Positions 45,104-57,840 of a stretch of DNA of 64,000 nucleotides are shown piece after piece (position 1 is the first letter of the stretch; each line of letters opens with the position of its first letter). The position numbers and the translations under genes are program-made. Origin of the DNA: Macropodus opercularis (lineage: Eukaryota > Chordata > Actinopteri > Anabantiformes > Osphronemidae); contig CM061106.1 in the NCBI GenBank assembly GCA_030770545.1, positions 17,133,001 to 17,197,000 on the forward strand. Reading direction: 5' to 3'. The notes below the pieces were generated by a model, which was not told the DNA's origin, ran no database searches, and worked only from the letters and a program-made list of their open reading frames with translations.

Positions 45104-45236
45104 GAGGACAGGCACAGCTGCCCCCTTTTTCAAGTCAGCGGACCAAAGCTTCTCCTGCACCTCTAAGCAAGCAAGTTGCAGAAGGTAATCAGATTTAGTC
45201 TTTAACGTACTGGACTCAACCGCGGCTAAAACGGCT

Positions 45237-45308
45237 TTCCCTGACCGGGAATCGAACCCGGGCCGCGGCAGTGAAAGTGCCGAATCCTAGCCACTAGACC
45301 ACCAGGGA
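45237..45308 (-). tRNA. tRNA-Glu-TTC, unit 14 (intact)
   Basis: Anticodon TTC, all stems paired. Confidence 0.93.
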
Positions 45309-45983
45309 GACGGCGCTGGTGACTGGCACCTTCCTCGGGCAATCGAGGATCCCATCAAAATGGAAATCTTTCTGGGAAAGAACCGGGTTTCTCTAATTCC
45401 CTGGTTCCAATGAAGAAAACAGGTTAGACCTTTCCCTAAGTATTGACAAACCAGCTTGTGAAACAAAGCACACTTTACTGTGGTTCCTTGAGTGCATGCA
45501 AACACGTTGAAAGTGACATGTTTGTTACCAGGTTTCACAAAACTGGTAGCATGGTGACAAGCATAGGTGCCTTCACAGTAATTGCGTTGTGTTTGACAGA
45601 ACAGGAGGAGGTTTTAGTGACGCCTTGGGGAGAAAAGCACGCAAAGCTCTGTTGGCAACAGCACGTCGAAGCGATTTTCGACGTCACCTCCCAACACTAA
45701 AGACCTGCAGAAATAAGGTGCCTTCGCCTGAGTAGGGACTTGACACTTGGACACTCAGACGAAAAGTCTGATGCTCTACCGACTCAGGTAGCCAGGCTTC
45801 ACGCCGTAAGCCCTCTACAGATGAGAAGTACATAACGCAACAGAGGAAGTCTCTAAACTTCACAACAAATCTTTTCTTTAGACTCCACAGTGCAGAAACG
45901 CTTTGGAACCAGGTGTTTCCTCTTGCCCTTGCAACGTTTGGAGGTAACTGTCACGTGCCCATAAGACAATGACAGGCTTTCAA

Positions 45984-46055
45984 GCATTGGTGGTATAGTG
46001 GTGAGAATAGCTGCTTGCCAAGCAGTTGACCCAGGTTCAATTCCCGGCCAATGCA
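45984..46055 (+). tRNA. tRNA-Gly-GCC, unit 15
   Basis: Anticodon GCC; CCAGG T-stem variant. Confidence 0.83.
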
Positions 46056-46828
46056 GAGGACAGGGCCTGCTGCCCCATTTTTTCAAGTCGGCGGACCAAA
46101 ACTTCTCCTGTACTTCTAAGTGGACGCGGCAAGTTGTAGAAGATAATCAGATTTACTCTTTAACTTACTGGACTCAACTGCGGCCGAAACGGCTTTCCTT
46201 CGGCGGGAATCGAACCAAGGAACTCGCTGAACTTCACAACAAATCTTTTTTTTTTGGACTCCGCAGTGCCAAAACGCTTCCGGCTCTGCCAAAGTGCTCT
46301 TCTGCAGTGCGCCTGAGCTAGGAGCCCCATTTTTTACGCGCCCCTTCAAGCTGGAGGTGGACGCGAGTGGGTATGGTGCCGGGGCTTTAACTTCTGCAAG
46401 AGGATGAGCAGGGCACAGGCTACTTTTCCAAAAAATTCAAACACCAGGCTCAGTATAGCACAATAGAGCCAGTGACAGCTACAGTGCAGTTACCTGCATT
46501 TCCCTAAGGAGCGTTTGTTCCTTAGTGTATTCGCACTTGTTGTGGGCCTTGTGCCTATATTCTGTTTGTTTTGGGACCTTCTGTAAAGTAGGGGTGAGCT
46601 GCCATTTTCTTTGGATGAGGTTACGTCTTCTCTGGTGTGCGCTTATTACTTGGCTTAGTGTGTGCTGGTTTGGGGAGAACGGGTTTGGAATAACCTGGTC
46701 ACATTCGTGTGTTACGCGCCCTACCTAGATGGGGACGTGACAGAGCTCAGTGATGCAATCTGGGAACGTCTTCTTGCGGCGTTTGGAGTAATCTGTCACG
46801 TCCCCATAGGGCAAGGGCACGCTTTTAA

Positions 46829-46900
46829 GCATTGGTGGTATAGTGGTGAGAATAGCTGCTTCCCAAGCAGTTGACCCGGGTTCAATTCCCGGCCAATTCA
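46829..46900 (+). tRNA. tRNA-Gly-CCC, unit 15 (acceptor mismatch)
   Basis: Anticodon CCC. The acceptor 3' strand is CCAATTC, so the second acceptor pair is a C-T mismatch. Confidence 0.8.
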
Positions 46901-47033
46901 GAGGACATGCACAGCAGCCCCCTTTTTCAAGTCAGCGGACCAAAGCTTCTCCTGCACCTCTAAGCAAGCAAGTTGCAGAAGGTAATCAGATTTAGTCTTT
47001 AACGTACTGGACTCAATCGCGGCTAAAACGGCT

Positions 47034-47105
47034 TTCCCTGACCGGGAATCGAACCCTGGCCGCGGCAGTGAAAGTGCCGAATCCTAGCCACTAGACCACC
47101 AGGGA
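47034..47105 (-). tRNA. tRNA-Glu-TTC, unit 15 (T-stem mismatch)
   Basis: Anticodon TTC, CAGGG variant. Confidence 0.82.
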
Positions 47106-47780
47106 GACGGCGCTGGTGACTGGCACCTTCCTCGGGCAATCGAGGATCCCATCTAAATGGAAATCTTTCTGGGAAAGAACCGGGTTTCTCTAATTCCCTG
47201 GTTCCAATGAAGAAAACAGGTTAGACCTTTCCCTAAGTATTGACAAACCAGCTTGTGAAACAAAGCACACTTTACTGTGGTTCCTTGAGTGCATGCAAAC
47301 ACGTTGAAAGTGACATGTTTGTTACCAGGTTTCACAAAACTGGTAGCATGGTGACGAGCATAGGTGCCTTCACAGTAATTGCGCTGTGTTTGACAGAACA
47401 GGAGGAGGTTTTAGTGACGCCTTGGGGAGAAAAGCACGCAAAGCTCTGTTGGCAACAGCACGTCGAAGCGATTTTCGACGTCACCTCCCAACACTAAAGA
47501 CCTGCAGAAATAAGGTGCATTCGCCTGAGTAGGGACTTGACACTTGGACACTCAGACGAAAAGTCTGATGCTCTACCGACTCAGGTAGCCAGGCTTCACG
47601 CCGTAAGCCCTCTACAGATGAGAAGTACATAACGCAACAGAGGAAGTCTCTAAACTTCACAACAAATCTTTTCTTTAGACTCCACAGTGCAGAAACGCTT
47701 TGGAACCAGGTGTTTCCTCTTGCCCTTGCAACGTTTGGAGGTAACTGTCACGTGCCCATAAGACAATGACAGGCTTTCAA

Positions 47781-47852
47781 GCATTGGTGGTATAGTGGTG
47801 AGAATAGCTGCTTGCCAAGCAGTTGACCCAGGTTCAATTCCCGGCCAATGCA
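47781..47852 (+). tRNA. tRNA-Gly-GCC, unit 16
   Basis: Anticodon GCC; CCAGG T-stem variant. Confidence 0.83.
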
Positions 47853-48625
47853 GAGGACAGGGCCTGCTGCCCCATTTTTTCAAGTCGGCGGACCAAAACT
47901 TCTCCTGTACTTCTAAGTGGACGCGGCAAGTTGCAGAAGATAATCAGATTTACTCTTTAACTTACTGGACTCAACTGCGGCCGAAACGGCTTTCCTTCGG
48001 CGGGAATCGAACCAAGGAACTCGCTGAACTTCACAACAAATCTTTTTTTTTTGGACTCCGCAGTGCCAAAACGCTTCCGGCTCTGCCAAAGTGCTCTTCT
48101 GCAGTGCGCCTGAGCTAGGAGCCCCATTTTTTACGCGCCCCTTCAAGCTGGAGGTGGACGCGAGTGGGTATGGTGCCGGGGCTTTAACTTCTGCAAGAGG
48201 ATGAGCAGGGCACAGGCTACTTTTCCAAAAAATTCAAACACCAGGCTCAGTATAGTACAATAGAGCCAGTGACAGCTACAGTGCAGTTACCTGCATTTCC
48301 CTAAGGAGCGTTTGTTCCTTAGTGTATTCGCACTTGTTGTGGGCCTTGTGCCTATATTCTGTTTGTTTTGGGACCTTCTGTAAAGTAGGGGTGAGCTGCC
48401 ATTTTCTTTGGATGAGGTTACGTCTTCTCTGGTGTGCGCTTATTACTTGGCTTAGTGTGTGCTGGTTTGGGGAGAACGGGTTTGGAATAACCTGGTCACA
48501 TTCGTGTGTTACGCGCCCTACCTAGATGGGGACATGACAGAGCTCAGTGATGCAATCTGGGAACGTCTTCTTGCGGCGTTTGGAGTAATCTGTCACGTCC
48601 CCATAGGGCAAGGGCACGCTTTTAA

Positions 48626-48697
48626 GCATTGGTGGTATGGTGGTGAGAATAGCTGCTTCCCAAGCAGTTGACCCGGGTTCAATTCCCGGCCAATGCA
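48626..48697 (+). tRNA. tRNA-Gly-CCC, unit 16 (A-box variant)
   Basis: Anticodon CCC. The A box reads TGGTATGGTGG, changing the conserved A14-like base. Confidence 0.8.
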
Positions 48698-48830
48698 GAG
48701 GACAGGCACAGCAGCCCCCTTTTTCAAGTCAGCGGACCAAAGCTTCTCCTGCACCTCTAAGCAAGCAAGTTGCAGAAGGTAATCAGATTTAGTCTTTAAC
48801 GTACTGGACTCAATCGCGGCTAAAACGGCT

Positions 48831-48902
48831 TTCCCTGACCGGGAATCGAACCCTGGCCGCGGCAGTGAAAGTGCCGAATCCTAGCCACTAGACCACCAGG
48901 GA
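48831..48902 (-). tRNA. tRNA-Glu-TTC, unit 16 (T-stem mismatch)
   Basis: Anticodon TTC, CAGGG variant. Confidence 0.82.
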
Positions 48903-49577
48903 GACGGCGCTGGTGACTGGCACCTTCCTCGGGCAATCGAGGATCCCATCTAAATGGAAATCTTTCTGGGAAAGAACCGGGTTTCTCTAATTCCCTGGTT
49001 CCAATGAAGAAAACAGGTTAGACCTTTCCCTAAGTATTGACAAACCAGCTTGTGAAACAAAGCACACTTTACTGTGGTTCCTTGAGTGCATGCAAACACG
49101 TTGAAAGTGACATGTTTGTTACCAGGTTTCACAAAACTGGTAGCATGGTGACGAGCATAGGTGCCTTCACAGTAATTGCGCTGTGTTTGACAGAACAGGA
49201 GGAGGTTTTAGTGACGCCTTGGGGAGAAAAGCACGCAAAGCTCTGTTGGCAACAGCACGTCGAAGCGATTTTCGACGTCACCTCCCAACACTAAAGACCT
49301 GCAGAAATAAGGTGCATTCGCCTGAGTAGGGACTTGACACTTGGACACTCAGACGAAAAGTCTGATGCTCTACCGACTCAGGTAGCCAGGCTTCACGCCG
49401 TAAGCCCTCTACAGATGAGAAGTACATAACGCAACAGAGGAAGTCTCTAAACTTCACAACAAATCTTTTCTTTAGACTCCACAGTGCAGAAACGCTTTGG
49501 AACCAGGTGTTTCCTCTTGCCCTTGCAACGTTTGGAGGTAACTGTCACGTGCCCATAAGACAATGACAGGCTTTCAA

Positions 49578-49649
49578 GCATTGGTGGTATAGTGGTGAGA
49601 ATAGCTGCTTGCCAAGCAGTTGACCCAGGTTCAATTCCCGGCCAATGCA
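49578..49649 (+). tRNA. tRNA-Gly-GCC, unit 17
   Basis: Anticodon GCC; CCAGG T-stem variant. Confidence 0.83.
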
Positions 49650-50422
49650 GAGGACAGGGCCTGCTGCCCCATTTTTTCAAGTCGGCGGACCAAAACTTCC
49701 CCTGTACTTCTAAGTGGACGCGGCAAGTTGCAGAAGATAATCAGATTTACTCTTTAACTTACTGGACTCAACTGCGGCCGAAACGGCTTTCCTTCGGCGG
49801 GAATCGAACCAAGGAACTCGCTGAACTTCACAACAAATCTTTTTTTTTTGGACTCCGCAGTGCCAAAACGCTTCCGGCTCTGCCAAAGTGCTCTTCTGCA
49901 GTGCGCCTGAGCTAGGAGCCCCATTTTTTACGCGCCCCTTCAAGCTGGAGGTGGACGCGAGTGGGTATGGTGCCGGGGCTTTAACTTCTGCAAGAGGATG
50001 AGCAGGGCACAGGCTACTTTTCCAAAAAATTCAAACACCAGGCTCAGTATAGCACAATAGAGCCAGTGACAGCTACAGTGCAGTTACCTGCATTTCCCTA
50101 AGGAGCGTTTGTTCCTTAGTGTATTCGCACTTGTTGTGGGCCTTGTGCCTATATTCTGTTTGTTTTGGGACCTTCTGTAAAGTAGGGGTGAGCTGCCATT
50201 TTCTTTGGATGAGGTTACGTCTTCTCTGGTGTGCGCTTATTACTTGGCTTAGTGTGTGCTGGTTTGGGGAGAACGGGTTTGGAATAACCTGGTCACATTC
50301 GTGTGTTACGCGCCCTACCTAGATGGGGACGTGACAGAGCTCAGTGATGCAATCTGGGAACGTCTTCTTGCGGCGTTTGGAGTAATCTGTCACGTCCCCA
50401 TAGGGCAAGGGCAGGCTTTTAA

Positions 50423-50494
50423 GCATTGGTGGTATAGTGGTGAGAATAGCTGCTTCCCAAGCAGTTGACCCGGGTTCAATTCCCGGCCAATGCA
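50423..50494 (+). tRNA. tRNA-Gly-CCC, unit 17
   Basis: Anticodon CCC, no defects; the 5' flank has GGGCAGGC. Confidence 0.91.
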
Positions 50495-50627
50495 GAGGAC
50501 CGGCACAGCAGCCCCCTTTTTCAAGTCAGCGGACCAAAGCTTCTCCTGCACCTCTAAGCAAGCAAGTTGCAGAAGGTAATCAGATTTAGTCTTTAACGTA
50601 CTGGACTCAATCGCGGCTAAAACGGCT

Positions 50628-50699
50628 TTCCCTGACCGGGAATCGAACCCTGGCCGCGGCAGTGAAAGTGCCGAATCCTAGCCACTAGACCACCAGGGA
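50628..50699 (-). tRNA. tRNA-Glu-TTC, unit 17 (T-stem mismatch)
   Basis: Anticodon TTC, CAGGG variant. Confidence 0.82.
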
Positions 50700-51374
50700 G
50701 ACGGCGCTGGTGACTGGCACCTTCCTCGGGCAATCGAGGATCCCATCTAAATGGAAATCTTTCTGGGAAAGAACCGGGTTTCTCTAATTCCCTGGTTCCA
50801 ATGAAGAAAACAGGTTAGACCTTTCCCTAAGTATTGACAAACCAGCTTGTGAAACAAAGCACACTTTACTGTGGTTCCTTGAGTGCATGCAAACACGTTG
50901 AAAGTGACATGTTTGTTACCAGGTTTCACAAAACTGGTAGCATGGTGACGAGCATAGGTGCCTTCACAGTAATTGCGCTGTGTTTGACAGAACAGGAGGA
51001 GGTTTTAGTGACGCCTTGGGGAGAAAAGCACGCAAAGCTCTGTTGGCAACAGCACGTCGAAGCGATTTTCGACGTCACCTCCCAACACTAAAGACCTGCA
51101 GAAATAAGGTGCATTCGCCTGAGTAGGGACTTGACACTTGGACACTCAGACGAAAAGTCTGATGCTCTACCGACTCAGGTAGCCAGGCTTCACGCCGTAA
51201 GCCCTCTACAGATGAGAAGTACATAACGCAACAGAGGAAGTCTCTAAACTTCACAACAAATCCTTTCTTCAGACTCCACAGTGCAGAAACGCTTTGGAAC
51301 CAGGTTTTTCCTCTTGCCCTTGCAACGTTTGGAGGTAACTGTCACGTGCCCATAAGGCAATGACAGGCTTTCAA

Positions 51375-51446
51375 GCATTGGTGGTATAGTGGTGAGAATA
51401 GCTGCTTGCCAAGCAGTTGACCCGGGTTCAATTCCCGGCCAATGCA
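51375..51446 (+). tRNA. tRNA-Gly-GCC, unit 18
   Basis: Anticodon GCC, no defects. Confidence 0.91.
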
Positions 51447-52219
51447 GAGGACAGGGCCTGCTGCCCCATTTTTTCAAGTCGGCGGACCAAAACTTCTCCT
51501 GTACTTCTAAGTGGACGCGGCAAGTTGCAGAAGATAATCAGATTTACTCTTTAACTTACTGGACTCAACTGCGGCCGAAACGGCTTTCCTTCGGCGGGAA
51601 TCGAACCAAGGAACTCACTGAACTTCACAACAAATCTTTTTTTTTTGGACTCCGCAGTGCCAAAACGCTTCCGGCTCTGCCAAAGTGCTCTTCTGCAGTG
51701 CGCCTGAACTAGGAGCCCCATTTTTTACGCGCCCCTTCAAGCTGGAGGTGGACGCGAGTGGGTATGGTGCCGGGGCTTTAACTTCTGCAAGAGGATGAGC
51801 AGGGCACAGGCTACTTTTCCAAAAAATTCAAACACCAGGCTCAGTATAGCACAATAGAGCCAGTGACAGCTACAGTGCAGTTACCTGCATTTCCCTAAGG
51901 AGCGTTTGTTCCTTAGTGTATTCGCACTTGTTGTGGGCCTTGTGCCTATATTCTGTTTGTTTTGGGACCTTCTGTAAAGTAGGGGTGAGCTGCCATTTTC
52001 TTTGGATGAGGTTACGTCTTCTCTGGTGTGCGCTTATTACTTGGCTTAGTGTGTGCTGGTTTGGGGAGAACGGGTTTGGAATAACCTGGTCACATTCGTG
52101 TGTTACGCGCCCTACCTAGATGGGGACGTGACAGAGCTCAGTGATGCAATCTGGGAACGTCTTCTTGCGGCGTTTGGAGTAATCTGTCACGTCCCCATAG
52201 GGCAAGGGCACGCTTTTAA

Positions 52220-52291
52220 GCATTGGTGGTATAGTGGTGAGAATAGCTGCTTCCCAAGCAGTTGACCCGGGTTCAATTCCCGGCCAATGCA
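52220..52291 (+). tRNA. tRNA-Gly-CCC, unit 18
   Basis: Anticodon CCC, no defects. Confidence 0.91.
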
Positions 52292-52424
52292 GAGGACAGG
52301 CACAGCAGCCCCCTTTTTCAAGTCAGCGGACCAAAGCTTCTCCTGCACCTCTAAGCAAGCAAGTTGCAGAAGGTAATCAGATTTAGTCTTTAACGTACTG
52401 GACTCAATCGCGGCTAAAACGGCT

Positions 52425-52496
52425 TTCCCTGACCGGGAATCGAACCCGGGCCGCAGCAGTGAAAGTGCCGAATCCTAGCCACTAGACCACCAGGGA
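52425..52496 (-). tRNA. tRNA-Glu-TTC, unit 18
   Basis: Anticodon TTC, T stem intact, one G-U wobble in the anticodon stem as in unit 12. Confidence 0.9.
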
Positions 52497-53171
52497 GACG
52501 GCGCTGGTGACTGGCACCTTCCTCGGGCAATCGAGGATCCCATCTAAATGGAAATCTTTCTGGGAAAGAACCGGGTTTCTCTAATTCCCTGGTTCCAATG
52601 AAGAAAACAGGTTAGACCTTTCCCTAAGTATTGACAAACCAGCTTGTGAAACAAAGCACACTTTACTGTGGTTCCTTGAGTGCATGCAAACACGTTGAAA
52701 GTGACATGTTTGTTACCAGGTTTCACAAAACTGGTAGCATGGTGACGAGCATAGGTGCCTTCACAGTAATTGCGCTGTGTTTGACAGAACAGGAGGAGGT
52801 TTTAGTGACGCCTTGGGGAGAAAAGCACGCAAAGCTCTGTTGGCAACAGCACGTCGAAGCGATTTTCGACGTCACCTCCCAACACTAAAGACCTGCAGAA
52901 ATAAGGTGCATTCGCCTGAGTAGGGACTTGACACTTGGACACTCAGACGAAAAGTCTGATGCTCTACCGACTCAGGTAGCCAGGCTTCACGCCGTAAGCC
53001 CTCTACAGATGAGAAGTACATAACGCAACAGAGGAAGTCTCTAAACTTCACAACAAATCTTTTCTTTAGACTCCACAGTGCAGAAACGCTTTGGAACCAG
53101 GTGTTTCCTCTTGCCCTTGCAACGTTTGGAGGTAACTGTCACGTGCCCATAAGGCAATGACAGGCTTTCAA

Positions 53172-53243
53172 GCATTGGTGGTATAGTGGTGAGAATAGCT
53201 GCTTGCCAAGCAGTTGACCCGGGATCAATTCCCGGCCAATGCA
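53172..53243 (+). tRNA. tRNA-Gly-GCC, unit 19 (B-box defect)
   Basis: Anticodon GCC. The T loop begins ATC instead of TTC, hitting the invariant T54 and the B box. Confidence 0.72.
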
Positions 53244-54017
53244 GAGGACAGGGCCTGCTGCCCCATTTTTTCAAGTCGGCGGACCAAAACTTCTCCTGTA
53301 CTTCTAAGTGGACGCGGCAAGTTGCAGAAGATAATCAGATTTACTCTTTAACTTACTGGACTCAACTGCGGCCGAAACGGCTTTCCTTCGGCGGGAATCG
53401 AACCAAGGAACTCGCTGAACTTCACAAGAAATCTTTTTTTTTTTGGACTCCGCAGTTCCAAAACGCTTCCGGCTCTGCCAAAGTGCTCTTCTGCAGTGCG
53501 CCTGAGCTAGGAGCCCCATTTTTTACGCGCCCCTTCAAGCTGGAGGTGGACGCGAGTGGGTATGGTGCCGGGGCTTTAACTTCTGCAAGAGGATGAGCAG
53601 GGCACAGGCTACTTTTCCAAAAAATTCAAACACCAGGCTCAGTATAGCACAATAGAGCCAGTGACAGCTACAGTGCAGTTACCTGCATTTCCCTAAGGAG
53701 CGTTTGTTCCTTAGTGTATTCGCACTTGTTGTGGGCCTTGTGCCTATATTCTGTTTGTTTTGGGACCTTCTGTAAAGTAGGGGTGAGCTGCCATTTTCTT
53801 TGGATGAGGTTACGTCTTCTCTGGTGTGCGCTTATTACTTGGCTTAGTGTGTGCTGGTTTGGGGAGAACGGGTTTGGAATAACCTGGTCACATTCGTGTG
53901 TTACGCGCCCTACCTAGATGGGGACGTGACAGAGCTCAGTGATGCAATCTGGGAACGTCCTCTTGCGGCGTTTGGAGTAATCTGTCACGTCCCCATAGGG
54001 CAAGGGCAAGCTTTTAA

Positions 54018-54089
54018 GCATTGGTGGTATAGTGGTGAGAATAGCTGCTTCCCAAGCAGTTGACCCGGGTTCAATTCCCGGCCAATGCA
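54018..54089 (+). tRNA. tRNA-Gly-CCC, unit 19
   Basis: Anticodon CCC, no defects. Confidence 0.91.
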
Positions 54090-54222
54090 GAGGACAGGCA
54101 CAGCTGCCCCCTTTTTCAAGTCAGCGGACCAAAGCTTCTCCTGCACCTCTAAGCAAGCAAGTTGCAGAAGGTAATCAGATTTAGTCTTTAACGTACTGGA
54201 CTCAATCGCGGCTAAAACGGCT

Positions 54223-54294
54223 TTCCCTGACCGGGAATCGAACCCTGGCCGCGGCAGTGAAAGTGCCGAATCCTAGCCACTAGACCACCAGGGA
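54223..54294 (-). tRNA. tRNA-Glu-TTC, unit 19 (T-stem mismatch)
   Basis: Anticodon TTC, CAGGG variant. Confidence 0.82.
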
Positions 54295-54969
54295 GACGGC
54301 GCTGGTGACTGGCACCTTCCTCGGGCAATCGAGGATCCCATCTAAATGGAAATCTTTCTGGGAAAGAACCGGGTTTCTCTAATTCCCTGGTTCCAATGAA
54401 GAAAACAGGTTAGACCTTTCCCTAAGTATTGACAAACCAGCTTGTGAAACAAAGCACACTTTACTGTGGTTCCTTGAGTGCATGCAAACACGTTGAAAGT
54501 GACATGTTTGTTACCAGGTTTCACAAAACTGGTAGCATGGTGACGAGCATAGGTGCCTTCACAGTAATTGCGCTGTGTTTGACAGAACAGGAGAAGGTTT
54601 TAGTGACGCCTTGGGGAGAAAAGCACGCAAAGCTCTGTTGGCAACAGCACGTCGAAGCGATTTTCGACGTCACCTCCCAACACTAAAGACCTGCAGAAAT
54701 AAGGTGCCTTCGCCTGAGTAGGGACTTGACACTTGGACACTCAGACGAAAAGTCTGATGCTTTACCGACTCAGGTAGCCAGGCTTCACGCCGTAAGCCCT
54801 CTACAGATGAGAAGTACATAACGCAACAGAGGAAGTCTCTAAACTTCACAACAAATCTTTTCTTTAGACTCCACAGTGCAGAAACGCTTTGGAACCAGGT
54901 GTTTCCTCTTGCCCTTGCAACGTTTGGAGGTAACTGTCACGTGCCCATAAGGCAATGACAGGCTTTCAA

Positions 54970-55041
54970 GCATTGGTGGTATAGTGGTGAGAATAGCTGC
55001 TTGCCAAGCAGTTGACCCGGGTTCAATTCCCGGCCAATGCA
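54970..55041 (+). tRNA. tRNA-Gly-GCC, unit 20
   Basis: Anticodon GCC, no defects. Confidence 0.91.
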
Positions 55042-55814
55042 GAGGACAGGGCCTGCTGCCCCATTTTTTCAAGTCGGCGGACCAAAACTTCTCCTGTACT
55101 TCTAAGTGGACGCGGCAAGTTGCAGAAGATAATCAGATTTACTCTTTAACTTACTGGACTCAACTGCGGCCGAAACGGCTTTCCTTCGGCGGGAATCGAA
55201 CCAAGGAACTCGCTGAAGTTCACAACAAATCTTTTTTTTTTGGACTCCGCAGTGCCAAAACGCTTCCGGCTCTGCCAAAGTGCTGTTCTGCAGTGCGCCT
55301 GAGCTAGGAGCCCCATTTTTTACGCGCCCCTTCAAGCTGGAGGTGGACGCGAGTGGGTATGGTGCCGGGGCTTTAACTTCTGCAAGAGGATGAGCAGGGC
55401 ACAGGCTACTTTTCCAAAAAATTCAAACACCAGGCTCAGTATAGCACAATAGAGCCAGTGACAGCTACAGTGCAGTTACCTGCATTTCCCTAAGGAGCGT
55501 TTGTTCCTTAGTGTATTCGCACTTGTTGTGGGCCTTGTGCCTATATTCTGTTTGTTTTGGGACCTTCTGTAAAGTAGGGGTGAGCTGCCATTTTCTTTGG
55601 ATGAGGTTACGTCTTCTCTGGTGTGCGCTTATTACTTGGCTTAGTGTGTGCTGGTTTGGGGAGAACGGGTTTGGAATAACCTGGTCACATTCGTGTGTTA
55701 CGCGCCCTACCTAGATGGGGACGTGACAGAGCTCAGTGATGCAATCTGGGAACGTCCTCTTGCGGCGTTTGGAGTAATCTGTCACGTCCCCATAGGGCAA
55801 GGGCAAGCTTTTAA

Positions 55815-55886
55815 GCATTGGTGGTATAGTGGTGAGAATAGCTGCTTCCCAAGCAGTTGACCCGGGTTCAATTCCCGGCCAATGCA
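55815..55886 (+). tRNA. tRNA-Gly-CCC, unit 20
   Basis: Anticodon CCC, no defects. Confidence 0.91.
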
Positions 55887-56019
55887 GAGGACAGGCACAG
55901 CTGCCCCCTTTTTCAAGTCAGCGGACCAAAGCTTCTCCTGCACCTCTAAGCAAGCAAGTTGCAGAAGGTAATCAGATTTAGTCTTTAACGTCCTGGACTC
56001 AATCGCGGCTAAAACGGCT

Positions 56020-56091
56020 TTCCCTGACCGGGAATCAAACCCGGGCCGCGGCAGTGAAAGTGCCGAATCCTAGCCACTAGACCACCAGGGA
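56020..56091 (-). tRNA. tRNA-Glu-TTC, unit 20 (B-box defect)
   Basis: Anticodon TTC and paired stems, but the T loop reads TTTGATT: the invariant C56 is lost, which should cripple the B box. Confidence 0.72.
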
Positions 56092-56718
56092 GACGGCTCT
56101 GGTGACTGGCACCTTCCTCGGGCAATCGAGGATCCCATCTAAATGAAAATCTTTCTGGGAAAGAACCAGGTTTCTCTAATTCCCTGGTTCCAATGAAGAA
56201 AACAGGTTAGACCTTTCCCTAAGTATTGACAAACCAGCTTGTGAAACAAAGCACACTTTACTGTGGTTCCTTGAGTGCATGCAAACACGTTGAAAGTGAC
56301 ATGTTTGTTACCAGGTTTCACAACACTGGTAGCATGGTGACGAGCATAGGTGCCTTCACAGTAATTGCGCTGTGTTTGACAGAACAGGAGGAGGTTTTAG
56401 TGACGCCTTGGGGAGAAAAGCACGCAAAGCTCTGTTGGCATGCAAAGCTCTGTTGGCAACAACTGAGTAGGGACTTGACACTTGGACACTCAGACGAAAA
56501 GTCTGATGCTCTACCGACTCAGGTAGCCAGGCTTCACGCCGTAAGCCCTCTACAGATGAGAAGTACATAACGCAACAGAGGAAGTCTCTAAACTTCACAA
56601 CAAATCTTTTCTTTAGACTCCACAGTGCTGAAACGCTTTGGAACCAGGTTTTTCCTCTTGCCCTTGCAACGTTTGGAGGTAACTGTCACGTGCCCATAAG
56701 GCAATGACAGGCTTTCAA

Positions 56719-56790
56719 GCATTGGTGGTATAGTGGTGAGAATAGCTGCTTGCCAAGCAGTTGACCCGGGTTCAATTCCCGGCCAATGCA
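56719..56790 (+). tRNA. tRNA-Gly-GCC, unit 21
   Basis: Anticodon GCC, no defects. The unit carries a deletion upstream, at about 56,457-56,462. Confidence 0.91.
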
Positions 56791-57563
56791 GAGGACAGGG
56801 CCTGCTGCCCCATTTTTTCAAGTCGGCGGACCAAAACTTCTCCTGTACTTCTAAGTGGACGCGGCAAGTTGCAGAAGATAATCGGATTTACTCTTTAACT
56901 TACTGGACTCAACTGCGGCCGAAACGGCTTTCCTTCGGCGGGAATCGAACCAAGGAACTCGCTGAACTTCACAACAAATCTTTTTTTTTTGGACTCCGCA
57001 GTGCCAAAACGCTTCCGGCTCTGCCAAAGTGCTCTTCTGCAGTGCGCCTGAGCTAGGAGCCCCATTTTTTACGCGCCCCTTCAAGCTGGAGGTGGACGCG
57101 AGTGGGTATAGTGCCGGGGCTTTAACTTCTGCAAGAGGATGAGCAGGGCACAGGCTACTTTTCCAAAAAATTCAAACACCAGGCTCAGTATAGCACAATA
57201 GAGCCAGTGACAGCTACAGTGCAGTTACCTGCATTTCCCTAAGGAGCGTTTGTTCCTTAGTGTATTCACACTTGTTGTGGGCCTTGTGCCTATATTCTGT
57301 TTGTTTTGGGACCTTCTGTAAAGTAGGGGTGAGCTGCCATTTTCTTTGGATGAGGTTACGTCTTCTCTGGTGTGCGCTTATTACTTGGCTTAGTGTGTGC
57401 TGGTTTGGGGAGAACGGGTTTGGAATAACCTGGTCACATTCGTGTGTTACGCGCCCTACCTAGATGGGGACGTGACAGAGCTCAGTGATGCAATCTGGGA
57501 ACGTCCTCTTGCGGCGTTTGGAGTAATCTGTCACGTCCCCATAGGGCAAGGGCACGCTTTTAA

Positions 57564-57635
57564 GCATTGGTGGTATAGTGGTGAGAATAGCTGCTTCCCA
57601 AGCAGTTGACCCGGGTTCAATTCCCGGCCAATGCA
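57564..57635 (+). tRNA. tRNA-Gly-CCC, unit 21
   Basis: Anticodon CCC, no defects. Confidence 0.91.
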
Positions 57636-57768
57636 GAGGACAGGCACAGCTGCCCCCTTTTTCAAGTCAGCGGACCAAAGCTTCTCCTGCACCTCTAAGC
57701 AAGCAAGTTGCAGAAGGTAATCAGATTTAGTCTTTAACGTACTGGACTCAACCGCGGCTAAAACGGCT

Positions 57769-57840
57769 TTCCCTGACCGGGAATCGAACCCGGGCCGCGG
57801 CAGTGAAAGTGCCGAATCCTAGCCACTAGACCACCAGGGA
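57769..57840 (-). tRNA. tRNA-Glu-TTC, unit 21 (intact)
   Basis: Anticodon TTC, all stems paired. Confidence 0.93.
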
